Positions 34,790 to 43,192 of a stretch of 64,000 nucleotides of DNA are shown in pieces. A program made the translations under genes and the position numbers. Below the pieces are notes generated by a model. The model was not told the origin of the DNA. It saw nothing but the letters and a program-made list of their open reading frames with translations, and ran no database searches. The number at the start of each line of letters is the position of its first letter. The first letter of the stretch is position 1. This DNA comes from Gemmatimonadota bacterium (GTDB lineage: Bacteria; Latescibacterota; UBA2968; GCA-2709665), in the NCBI GenBank assembly GCA_028877215.1, contig JAPPFJ010000016.1:17872-81871 (forward strand), read 5' to 3'.

Positions 34790-35988
34790 TGGAACCCGAA
34801 AAGAACTTCCTCGACCATCTGGCCGTCCTCGTCCGCAGGCGACGATTGATACTCGTCTCCTGTATCACAGTATCCGTAGTTACGGCCGGCATCAGTCTGA
34901 TCATTACGCCGGTCTACCGCGCAAGCGCCGTTCTCTTTCCGCCCAGCGAGAGCCAGGGAACGCTCGGGATCTCCGCCATTCTCGAAAAACTGCCGGTGGG
35001 GATGCTGGGCATGGGTGAAAGCGTCGTTTCGGCTACGGAATTCGTGCCCATCCTCAAAAGCCAGCGCGTAGCCGAAGCCATCATCCGCCGTTTCAATCTT
35101 CAGGAAGCGTACGACGCCGAAACCCGCGAGGAACTCCACCAGATGGTCGACGACCGGCTGGAAGTGGAACTCTCGCGCGAACAGTTCCTGACCGTATCCT
35201 ACGAGGCGGAAACACCGGAAGCGGCCGCCAAGATTACCAATGCATTCGTTGAAGAACTCGACTCTGCGCTGAGGCACCGGCGTGAACAACAGGCGCGCGA
35301 CCTGCGGAGCTATCTGGAAAAACGCCTGGCGCAGGCCGAACGCGGTATGATGGAAGCCGAACAGGCCTACAACGCGTTTCAGAAGGAACATTCGGCCATT
35401 GACATCGAGAGCCAGACCAAAGCGCAAATAGACGCCTACTCCTCCCTCATCACCTCAACGCTTGGCGAGATGTTGATCCGCCGCGAAATCGCCGCCCTTC
35501 AGATGAACCCGGACAACAGCAGGGTCAGGCAACTGGATATCGAAATCGAGGGCGCGAGAGAGGCGCTGGAGGGCATCCTTACGGGATCCGAGCCCGACAC
35601 CGGCGGCCGCAGAGTTCCCGATATGCCCGGCATCATGCTCCCGATCGATAAGATCCCGGACCTGGGACTTCAGGCCCTGCGATTGATGCGCGAGATGGAG
35701 ATTCGTAATCTGATCTACCAGTTCGTACTTCAGGAATACGAAAAAAGCAGCTTTGAAGAAAAAAAGGAAACCTCCCTGGTCGTGGTTTTGGACCCGGCAG
35801 TGCCACCCGACTTCCGAAGCCGTCCGCGGCGTACGCTGATGGTTGGCACTGCCGCCGGCCTGAGCCTGCTACTGAGCATCCTGGTCGCATTCCTGATGGA
35901 AGCCCTGAAAAGTCCAGACCCGGCCAACCGCAACAGGCTGAATGCAATCCGCCAGGAGTTCAGGCCCCCGAAGCCAGGGGAACAGTGA
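34789..35988 (+). CDS. Wzz/GNVR family polysaccharide chain-length or export protein
   Basis: From the ATG at 34789 the protein has 399 residues. It shows the Wzz/PCP layout: a membrane helix (about 22-42) after a short cytoplasmic tail with RRRRL, a long periplasmic coiled-coil region (about 120-260, with alternating EEL/LRSYLEKRLAQAE motifs), and a second helix (about 345-368) after a proline-rich stretch DPAVPPDFRSRPRR. There is no cytoplasmic tyrosine-kinase domain. Such proteins set polysaccharide length together with the Wza-like channel encoded upstream. An in-frame ATG at 34693 lies inside the duplicated intergenic element and is unlikely. Confidence 0.87.
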   Translation: MEPEKNFLDHLAVLVRRRRLILVSCITVSVVTAGISLIITPVYRASAVLFPPSESQGTLGISAILEKLPVGMLGMGESVVSATEFVPILKSQRVAEAIIRRFNLQEAYDAETREELHQMVDDRLEVELSREQFLTVSYEAETPEAAAKITNAFVEELDSALRHRREQQARDLRSYLEKRLAQAERGMMEAEQAYNAFQKEHSAIDIESQTKAQIDAYSSLITSTLGEMLIRREIAALQMNPDNSRVRQLDIEIEGAREALEGILTGSEPDTGGRRVPDMPGIMLPIDKIPDLGLQALRLMREMEIRNLIYQFVLQEYEKSSFEEKKETSLVVVLDPAVPPDFRSRPRRTLMVGTAAGLSLLLSILVAFLMEALKSPDPANRNRLNAIRQEFRPPKPGEQ

Positions 35989-36031
35989 ACAAACCCGCGG
36001 CAAGCCGGGATTTCCCACGAAAACCTCGCCC

Positions 36032-37033
36032 ATGCCCCACCGTATTCTCACCACCCTCGTCGGCAGCTATCCCTTACCGGACTGGCTGCGAGCCTCTCCC
36101 TCCCGACAGACACTGATCGACGCCATACGGGTCGTGTTAAAGACTCAGGAAGACGCGGGAATAGACGTTGTCACGGACGGCGAACTCTGCCGGTTCGACG
36201 TCAATCATCCGGAAACCAACGGCATGATCGACTACTTTGCACGAAGATTGGGCGGTATCACGACCCAATTCGGGCGTGAGGACCTGAATGAATTTCGCGC
36301 GGATGCGGGCCTCTCTTATCGCGCGGATCCCGCGGGCACGATCGAACGCGAACTGGACGAAGGCACGCTCAATCTGCCCGGAGACTGCCGGATGGTCAGG
36401 CCTCTTACCCGGTCGAAGCTCAAATTCACCCTCACCGGGCCACACATGCTCAGCAAAGTCCTTGTGGATCGCTACTATGGAGAACCCGAGGGCGCGGCCG
36501 CGGCACTGGGAGAACTCTTGGCCAGACAGGTTGCCGACATTGACGCGGACGTGATACAGATTGACGAAGCCAATATTCCCGGGCACCCTGAAGAAGCCGC
36601 CTGGGCCGCCCGGACGCTGAACGCTGTACTCGATGCGGTTAAGGGCGAAAAAGCCGTACACGTCTGCTTCGGGAACTACGGCGGTCAGACCGTCCAGCAC
36701 GGTACGTGGCAGGAACTGGTTCCGTATCTCGCAGCATTGAGGGCGGACCATCTCGTCCTCGAATTCAAACGCTGGGGCATCGAACAGGCCGCATGCCTGA
36801 AGGATGTTCCCGAATCCGCAAAAATCGGAATCGGTGTGATCGACGTCAAAAACAACATCGTGGAGACCGCTGACGAAGTCGCCTCCGACATCGAAGCTGC
36901 GGCCCGCCACCTCGGGCCGGATCGAATCTCCTGCGTCCATCCCGATTGCGGCTTCTGGATGCTGCAACGCATCGTTGCCGACCGAAAGATCGAATCTCTC
37001 GTACGGGGCCGGGACCTTTTCGAAGGGCGTTGA
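36032..37033 (+). CDS. Cobalamin-independent methionine synthase (MetE C-terminal domain) family protein, second copy
   Basis: From the ATG at 36032 the protein has 333 residues. It begins LTTLVGSYPLPDWL, has DVVTDGELCRFD, FTLTGPHMLSKVL, the metal strand DADVIQIDEANIPG, the zinc ligands HVCFGNYGG, and CVHPDCGFWML. This is the MetE catalytic barrel without the N-terminal duplicated domain. It is only moderately similar to the protein at 4159-5220. The substrate is unknown; a methyl transfer from a non-folate donor is possible. A longer start at 35942 would overlap the Wzz-like gene. Confidence 0.85.
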   Translation: MPHRILTTLVGSYPLPDWLRASPSRQTLIDAIRVVLKTQEDAGIDVVTDGELCRFDVNHPETNGMIDYFARRLGGITTQFGREDLNEFRADAGLSYRADPAGTIERELDEGTLNLPGDCRMVRPLTRSKLKFTLTGPHMLSKVLVDRYYGEPEGAAAALGELLARQVADIDADVIQIDEANIPGHPEEAAWAARTLNAVLDAVKGEKAVHVCFGNYGGQTVQHGTWQELVPYLAALRADHLVLEFKRWGIEQAACLKDVPESAKIGIGVIDVKNNIVETADEVASDIEAAARHLGPDRISCVHPDCGFWMLQRIVADRKIESLVRGRDLFEGR

Positions 37034-37085
37034 ACCCACAGACCATCCGGGCGAATCCGAATAGGCTGTCGCCCGATTCCAGTCT

Positions 37086-40000
37086 ATGCACCTCATTCGA
37101 AAAATCCACGTCACGGTGTTCATCCTTGGTGTCCTGCTCGCGCTGGCCGACGCGACATTCGCCCAGAGTCGGGGCACGCTGGTCACCATCGCAGGTGGCG
37201 GGGACCGGGAAGGCGAGAATATCCCCGCAACCGATCTGGCCCTCAGTCTCCCCCTGGGCGCCGCCACAGACGCCGATGGCCACGTCTATATCGCCGATAC
37301 GGGGACCCACCGCATCCGCAGAGTGGATGCGGTCACGGGACTGGTCACGACCGTAGCCGGAACCGGAGAATCCGGTTTCGCGGGCGACGGCGGACCCGCC
37401 AACGAAGCCCGTCTGGACAGGCCCCAGGGCGTTGCAGTCGACGAGGCCGGCAACGTATATGTCGGCGATACGGGCAACCGGCGCATCCGGCGCATCGACG
37501 CCGCCACGGGGATAATCACCACCATTGCCGGCAATGGAGAGTTCGGTTTCGACGGTGATGGAGGCCCGGCGCTCTCTGCGGTACTCGGTGAAATCGTCGC
37601 CCTGGCAGTGGGCCCCCGTGGTGGGCTATATATCGCGGACGGGCTGGATGGACAGGGGAATGGAAACAATCGCGTGCGCAGAATCGACGCCGCCACCGGC
37701 GTCATCATCACGCTTGCGGGTAGTGGAGATTTCTCTTTCGGCGGCGATGACGGACCCGCGGCTGCGGCAGGTATGACCGTTGAAGACGTCGCCGTGGACC
37801 GGGAAGGCAACGTCTTTATCGCGGACTTCAACAATTATCGCGTCCGCCTCGTGGACGCGGAAACGGGCATCATCACCACCGTGGCCGGCCGCGGTCCCGT
37901 TTTCGGCGGTGGCGGCGGATTCTCGGGCGACGGCGGCCCGGCCACCGAAGCGCGGCTCGATCTGCCAGGCGGCGTGGCCGTCGGCGACGACGGAACCCTG
38001 TATATTTCAGATACCGGCAACAACCGTGTTCGTGCCGTGGACCCCCATTCAGGAGTCATCGTCACCGTCGCGGGGACGGGCATCGCCGGAAACGCCGGTG
38101 AGGGGGGGCCCGCTCCGCTCGCCGAACTCCGGGAGCCCACTCGCGTGGCGCTTTCCCCGGACGGCGATCTCATCATCGCCGATACGGGCAACAGTCTCAT
38201 CCGAAAACTGATCGACCCCGCCTTCCGCTCGCCCGTCCTCCGTACGACGACGACCAGTATCGAGTTTCAGCCGGTCGTTGTCGGCGACCAGGAAACCCGT
38301 ACGATTACCATTGAGAATCTCGGCGCGAGAACACTCACGCTGGCCGACGCCACGACCGACCAGGCCGCGTTCATCCTGCTCGACGATTTCCCGGTCGAAA
38401 TCGATCCGTACGAACAGTCTGAAATCCGAGTCAGGTTCAGCCCCCGGTCAGAAGGCGTCGTTGCAGGACGGCTTACGATCAGTGCCAATGACCCCTGGCA
38501 TCCAACCCTCACCGTCACACTCTCGGGGACCGGCGCGGCACCCGACATTGGCGTGTTTCCCGAAAGCATCGAATTCGATCGGACGTTCATCGGTCACGAT
38601 CGGGTATTCGTGTTACGCGTGGCGAATCTGGGCGCCGGCGTACTCACCGTTTACCGTTCCGAGCTGTCGGACACCGAGCAGTTCTCCATTGGTCTCGGCG
38701 ACACCCTGCGCATTCCGTCGAGTCAGAGACGGACCGTGGACGTCGTCTTCCGACCTGCGCAGGAGGGGATCCAGCGTGCGGTACTCACCCTCTTCAGCAA
38801 CGATCCCGATGATCCTGAGAAAGCCATCCGCGTCCAGGGCGTGGGCCGGCCCTCCAAACCCGGCGGATTCGTCGATGCGGCGGAGGATCTGGGCATGGCG
38901 GACCTGGGTACGGGGTTCGGCGCCGCGTGGGCGGATTACGACAGCGACGGCGACCCCGATCTCTATTTGGTACGCAGCCTGCAGTCCAATCTGCTCTACC
39001 GGAACGAGGGTCGCCGGTTTACCGAGCTTTCCGCTCCTGCCGGCGTGGCCGGCGCGGACGACGGCGACGGGAGCGCAGCTGCCTGGGCAGACTACGACGG
39101 CGACGGTGACCTGGACCTCTACGTCACCAACTACGGACAGCCGAACCGGCTGTACCGAAACGACGGCAGCCACTTCACCGACGTCGCTGCTGAAGCCGGG
39201 GTGGACGACGGCGGAGACGGATACGGGGCTGCGTGGGCGGACGTAGACCGGGACGGCGACCCCGACCTTTACGTGGTCAACTTCGGCGAGAACCGTTTCT
39301 ATCGCAATGAAGGCGCCGGCTTTGTGGAAGCCGCCGCGGAGGCCGGTCTCGCCGACGGCAACAGCAGTCTACAGCCCGCCTGGGCGGACTATGACGGCGA
39401 CGGCGATCCGGACCTCTTTCTCGCCAACAGCGGGCCCAACAGGCTATTCCGGAACGATGGGGGCAGTTTTGTGGATGTCACGTCCGAGGCCGGCGTGGCG
39501 GAAGCGGGGTTGGGCGGCCCCAGTTTCGGTGCGAGTTGGGGAGACTTCGATAACGACGGAGACCTGGATCTCTACGTTTCATACTACGAAGAAGGCAACC
39601 GCCTTTATGTCAATTCCAGCGGTCAGTTCCTGGAATCCAGCGCGAGCTTCAATGTGACGGGCCCGGACACGGCACGCAGCAGGGGCGCCGTCTGGGGCGA
39701 TTTCGACAACGACAGCGACCTGGATCTCTACGTGTCCAACGCAGGACAGAAGAACAACCTCTTCCGTAACGACGGCGAGACGTTTATCGACGTTGCCGAT
39801 TCTTTCCGCGTGTCCGGCGGTGCCAACAGCCGGGGTGTGGCGCTGGCGGACTTCAACGGCGACGGCGGACTGGACATCTTCGTGGCCGTGCAAAACAGCG
39901 GTGACTATCTTTTCCAGAATCAGGAGTCCAACGGTAACTGGCTGGCCATTCGCCCGCGCGGCACGAAAAGCAGTTCCGACGCCATCGGCACCCGATTGGA

Positions 40001-41810
40001 AATTGCCTTCGAAGGACGCCGGGCGATTCGTGAAATCACGGGCGGCGCATCCTATCTGTCGCAAGACGCCCTTACCGCGGTATTCGGCCTTGGCGACGCC
40101 GAAAGAGTCGACACGCTCACGGTTCGATGGCCTTCGGGCATCGCTCAGCGAATGTACAACATCGCTGCGAACACAGTGCTGGACCTGACCGAAGCCACGC
40201 CGCCCCCACCCGAGCGGATTGCGCTGGAAGCGGCGGTAGGCGCACTGGCGGCCAACGGGGAGGCCCAGATCGAAATTAACGCCCGGTTCCTGGATGCCCG
40301 GGGCGAAGCGCTGCTCATCAACAACCGGCTCCTGATATTCGGCGTCGAGTCCGGCGACGGTGTTTTCGTCGGCGGCAATTCGGTTGCCGTACGGGACGGA
40401 CTTGCGACGATCCGCTTTCAGGCAGGGACAACACCAGGTGACGTCGTCGCATTTGCGCGATTGGAAGGACTTCCTCCCGAAAGGATCACTATCAACCTGC
40501 TGCCGCCAATCGGTGCCCGCAACACGGATCTCCGCACTGTTGCCGGCACGGGCGGGGAACAGGGGAGTTTTGGGGGCGACGGCGGCCCCGCGACCGATGC
40601 ATTTTTGAACGCGCCGAGAAGCGTCGCTGTCGACGCGTCGGGCATGTTTTACATCTCCGATACAGGAAACAACAGGGTCAGAAGGGTTGGAAGTGATGGC
40701 GCCATTCAAACGATCGCCGGAAATGGTATCGGATTTGCAACCGGCACCGGCGGGCCTGCCGCTGACGCCAGCCTCGGTGGTCCCCGCGGGCTCGCACTGA
40801 CGCCCGATGGAGATCTCATCATCGCCGAACAAAGCGCACATGTCGTGCGCCGGATCAATGTCCAAACCGGTAATATTCTCGCCTTTGCCGGCAAGGACAT
40901 CCCCGGCTATGGCGGCGACGGGCGCCCTGGCGTCAACGCGAATCTCTCCGGTCCCATGGGGGTAGCCGCGGATTCGATGGGCAACGTCTGGATCGCCGAG
41001 CGCTTCAATCATCGGGTCAGAATGCTGGATAGCACCGGCATAATCACCACCGTTGCGGGAAGCTTTGAAGAGGGATTCTCAGGCGACGGAGGCCCGGCCA
41101 CTCTGGCAGCGCTGAACGGACCCAGGGGCGTGGCTGCAGACGAACATGGCCGAGTGTACATCGCCGACACCGGTAACCATCGCATCCGCATGGTGGATAC
41201 CGACGGGACGATTTCCACCGTCGCGGGAACCGGTGAGTCGGGTTATGCACGTGACGGGGGACCCGCCGCCGGAACCGTGCTGAACAGCCCGGACGATGTT
41301 GCGGTTGATAACAAAGGGCATCTGTATGTTGCGGATACCGGAAACCATCGGGTACGTGTTATCGACCTGAACCTGGGCATTATCCAGACGGTGGCCGGCA
41401 CGGGTGTCGCCGGATTCGATCAACCCGGGGGCGCCGCAACCGAGACTTCGCTCAATGGCCCGTCAGGCGTCGCAATCGGTCCGGACGGCAGGGTCTATAT
41501 TGCCGATACGAACAATCATCGCATCCTGGAACTCACCGTCGAATATCCCGCCGAATACCAGCAAGAGCCTGAGACGGATCCGCCTCCTCCCGAAGTCCCA
41601 TCCGACAGCGCAGCCGACTTCAATGGTGACGGCGCCGTCGACTTTGCCGACTTCATCCTCTTCGCACAGGCCTTTGGTTCCGCAGATATGCGCTTTGACC
41701 TCGACGGCAACGGAACGGTTGGATTCGGGGATTTCCTCGCCTTTGTCGCGGCGTACGAAAAGAGACCGCCGTCGGTCCGATTCTGGCCGGGAAGCGGCGG
41801 CGGGCGGTGA
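37086..41810 (+). CDS. Large secreted mosaic protein: NHL repeats, choice-of-anchor-D, FG-GAP/VCBS, ASPIC/UnbV, NHL, EF-hand tail
   Basis: This 1574-residue protein has a Sec signal peptide (about 1-27, ending DATFAQS). Modules in order are: NHL propeller repeats (about 30-375, with VYIADTGTHRIRRVD and VAGTGESGFAGDGGPA units); two immunoglobulin-like choice-of-anchor-D domains (about 385-600); FG-GAP/VCBS repeats (about 605-960, AWADYDGDGDLDLYV calcium loops); ASPIC/UnbV (about 985-1055); a Big_1-like domain (about 1055-1150); and a second NHL block (about 1150-1490). A tandem EF-hand/dockerin-like tail (about 1510-1560: DFNGDGAVDFADFILFAQ, FDLDGNGTVGFGDFLAF) closes it. A cell-surface or extracellular binding or adhesion role is inferred. 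The stop overlaps the tsaC start. Confidence 0.9.
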   Translation: MHLIRKIHVTVFILGVLLALADATFAQSRGTLVTIAGGGDREGENIPATDLALSLPLGAATDADGHVYIADTGTHRIRRVDAVTGLVTTVAGTGESGFAGDGGPANEARLDRPQGVAVDEAGNVYVGDTGNRRIRRIDAATGIITTIAGNGEFGFDGDGGPALSAVLGEIVALAVGPRGGLYIADGLDGQGNGNNRVRRIDAATGVIITLAGSGDFSFGGDDGPAAAAGMTVEDVAVDREGNVFIADFNNYRVRLVDAETGIITTVAGRGPVFGGGGGFSGDGGPATEARLDLPGGVAVGDDGTLYISDTGNNRVRAVDPHSGVIVTVAGTGIAGNAGEGGPAPLAELREPTRVALSPDGDLIIADTGNSLIRKLIDPAFRSPVLRTTTTSIEFQPVVVGDQETRTITIENLGARTLTLADATTDQAAFILLDDFPVEIDPYEQSEIRVRFSPRSEGVVAGRLTISANDPWHPTLTVTLSGTGAAPDIGVFPESIEFDRTFIGHDRVFVLRVANLGAGVLTVYRSELSDTEQFSIGLGDTLRIPSSQRRTVDVVFRPAQEGIQRAVLTLFSNDPDDPEKAIRVQGVGRPSKPGGFVDAAEDLGMADLGTGFGAAWADYDSDGDPDLYLVRSLQSNLLYRNEGRRFTELSAPAGVAGADDGDGSAAAWADYDGDGDLDLYVTNYGQPNRLYRNDGSHFTDVAAEAGVDDGGDGYGAAWADVDRDGDPDLYVVNFGENRFYRNEGAGFVEAAAEAGLADGNSSLQPAWADYDGDGDPDLFLANSGPNRLFRNDGGSFVDVTSEAGVAEAGLGGPSFGASWGDFDNDGDLDLYVSYYEEGNRLYVNSSGQFLESSASFNVTGPDTARSRGAVWGDFDNDSDLDLYVSNAGQKNNLFRNDGETFIDVADSFRVSGGANSRGVALADFNGDGGLDIFVAVQNSGDYLFQNQESNGNWLAIRPRGTKSSSDAIGTRLEIAFEGRRAIREITGGASYLSQDALTAVFGLGDAERVDTLTVRWPSGIAQRMYNIAANTVLDLTEATPPPPERIALEAAVGALAANGEAQIEINARFLDARGEALLINNRLLIFGVESGDGVFVGGNSVAVRDGLATIRFQAGTTPGDVVAFARLEGLPPERITINLLPPIGARNTDLRTVAGTGGEQGSFGGDGGPATDAFLNAPRSVAVDASGMFYISDTGNNRVRRVGSDGAIQTIAGNGIGFATGTGGPAADASLGGPRGLALTPDGDLIIAEQSAHVVRRINVQTGNILAFAGKDIPGYGGDGRPGVNANLSGPMGVAADSMGNVWIAERFNHRVRMLDSTGIITTVAGSFEEGFSGDGGPATLAALNGPRGVAADEHGRVYIADTGNHRIRMVDTDGTISTVAGTGESGYARDGGPAAGTVLNSPDDVAVDNKGHLYVADTGNHRVRVIDLNLGIIQTVAGTGVAGFDQPGGAATETSLNGPSGVAIGPDGRVYIADTNNHRILELTVEYPAEYQQEPETDPPPPEVPSDSAADFNGDGAVDFADFILFAQAFGSADMRFDLDGNGTVGFGDFLAFVAAYEKRPPSVRFWPGSGGGR

Positions 41811-42442
41811 AACCGGCATCCTTCATTGCGGCCGATGAGTCCGGAATCGCTCAGGCGGCTGACCGGATACAATCGGGCGGCGTCATTGTCTACCCCACAG
41901 AGACCGTGTACGGTCTGGGTGCCGATCCCTTCAACCCTTCCGCCTTCAACCGTATCTTCGCGCTGAAGGGCCGTGAGGCGGAAAAGGGGCTTATTCTGCT
42001 CATCCAGAAAAGGCAGGACCTTGAAGCACTTGCTGCAGAGGTCCCTGTCGCGGCGGAAACCCTTATGGAAGCCTTCTGGCCCGGACCCCTCACGCTCGTA
42101 TTCGCCGCCTCGCCCGGCCTTCCTGAGCACCTGCTCGGACCCACCCCCACAATAGCCCTCCGCATGTCCGACGCGACGATCGCCAACGCATTGGTGCGCC
42201 ACGTCGGCGGCCCTATAACCAGCACCAGCGCCAACCTTTCGGGCAGGTCTCCCGCCCGAAGCGCGCAGGATGCCGCCGATGTCCTTGGCGACCGCGTCGA
42301 CCTTATCCTGGACGGCGGCACGGCGCCTGATCCGCGTCCCTCCACCCTCGTCGACGTCTCCGTCCGGCATCCACGAATCCTCCGCCCCGGCCGAATCGCG
42401 GAAACGGATATCAACCGGATTCTGACGTTAGAATCAGATTGA
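41807..42442 (+). CDS. tsaC: L-threonylcarbamoyladenylate synthase (Sua5/YrdC/TsaC family)
   Basis: This 211-residue enzyme makes threonylcarbamoyl-AMP, the donor for the t6A modification of tRNA. The motifs are GGVIVYPTETVYGLGADPFN at the start of the fold, KGREAEKGLILL, WPGPLTLVF, IALRMSD and GPITSTSANLSG, all typical of the YrdC domain. The length fits TsaC rather than the longer Sua5. It starts at GTG 41807, inside the stop of the preceding giant gene (GTGA), so it appears translationally coupled to an unrelated secreted protein, which is unusual. Confidence 0.95.
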   Translation: MKPASFIAADESGIAQAADRIQSGGVIVYPTETVYGLGADPFNPSAFNRIFALKGREAEKGLILLIQKRQDLEALAAEVPVAAETLMEAFWPGPLTLVFAASPGLPEHLLGPTPTIALRMSDATIANALVRHVGGPITSTSANLSGRSPARSAQDAADVLGDRVDLILDGGTAPDPRPSTLVDVSVRHPRILRPGRIAETDINRILTLESD

Positions 42443-42492
42443 CTGACGCGTGTTGCGAGCGTATTCTTTGACCGCGGGATGGGAGGAGATAC

Positions 42493-42693
42493 ATGAAACT
42501 GCGGGTCGATAGAGAAGCCGACGCTCTATATCTGCGCCTCGACGATTCTCCAATAGTCGAGTCCAAGGAGGTTTCCCCGGGAGTGGTACTCGACTACAAC
42601 GCATCTATTGAAGTCGTGGGCGTGGAGATGCTCCGTCTCTCGAAACGTTCGACCGACCTGAATCTTTCCACATTGCAGTTCGAGACGGTCTGA
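42493..42693 (+). CDS. DUF2283 family small protein
   Basis: This 66-residue protein has the DUF2283 pattern: VDREADALYLRLDDSPIVES, VSPGVVLDYNASIEVVGVEM. The fold is a small beta-rich module of unknown function, often found near toxin-antitoxin or accessory genes. GGGAGGAG lies close upstream of the ATG. No DUF4258-type partner is seen next to it, and the surroundings are repeats. Confidence 0.88.
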   Translation: MKLRVDREADALYLRLDDSPIVESKEVSPGVVLDYNASIEVVGVEMLRLSKRSTDLNLSTLQFETV

Positions 42694-43192
42694 TCGCGTT
42701 AGCGTGTTACAGGGACTGTTCTGGCGTTTCCCAGGCCTGTAACATCAGTCGGACGATTTCACGCTTCCGGCCGTCTGTAAATCCGCAAGAGTCACCCGCC
42801 TCAATCCTTCCTCTGTTACTTGCCGTTGCCAATCAGATCGTGTCACGGGGACCCCGGCATCCCGTCCCGATAGAGGCGTCCCGGCTTCTTCCGGACGCGG
42901 AAGAAGCCGGTGTGAGGGTGGGGCGGACATTCCTGTCTGCCAGCATCGACGCCGGCGAAACACGTCCGCTACACGCGCTACCCACTGTCATCCTGAGGAC
43001 TTGCGCTGAGCTTGTCGAAGCGTGCCCCCCAGGCCGACGAAGGATCTACTGCAGCATAGGATCGACCGCGAGCGATTTGCACCTGGCGAAACCCAAGAGG
43101 CAGCACGTCGACGTTTCCTTTACAAGGCTCAAAGTAGCCGGTAGGCCGATCCGGGCAAGCCGAATGGCACATTTCAACCAGGGGAATCTCCG
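42694..43192. other. Repeat-containing intergenic region
   Basis: It holds the 31 bp palindromic repeat (42912-42942) and, at 42987-43047, a stretch beginning GTCATCCTGAGGACTTGCGC and ending in CGAAGGATCTAC, of a type I recall as common in intergenic DNA of uncultured bacteria. A frame through it reads GRTFLSA and is not a gene. No promoter is obvious. Confidence 0.55.
42912..42942 (+). repeat. 31 bp palindromic repeat, copy 2
   Basis: Identical over 31 bp to the minus strand of 25470-25500. The core forms the hairpin GGCGGACA-TTCC-TGTCTGCC. Confidence 0.85.

Noticed and set aside
39579..41012. 477-residue minus-strand frame inside the giant mosaic gene
   Set aside because: Shadow of the repetitive NHL/FG-GAP coding sequence.
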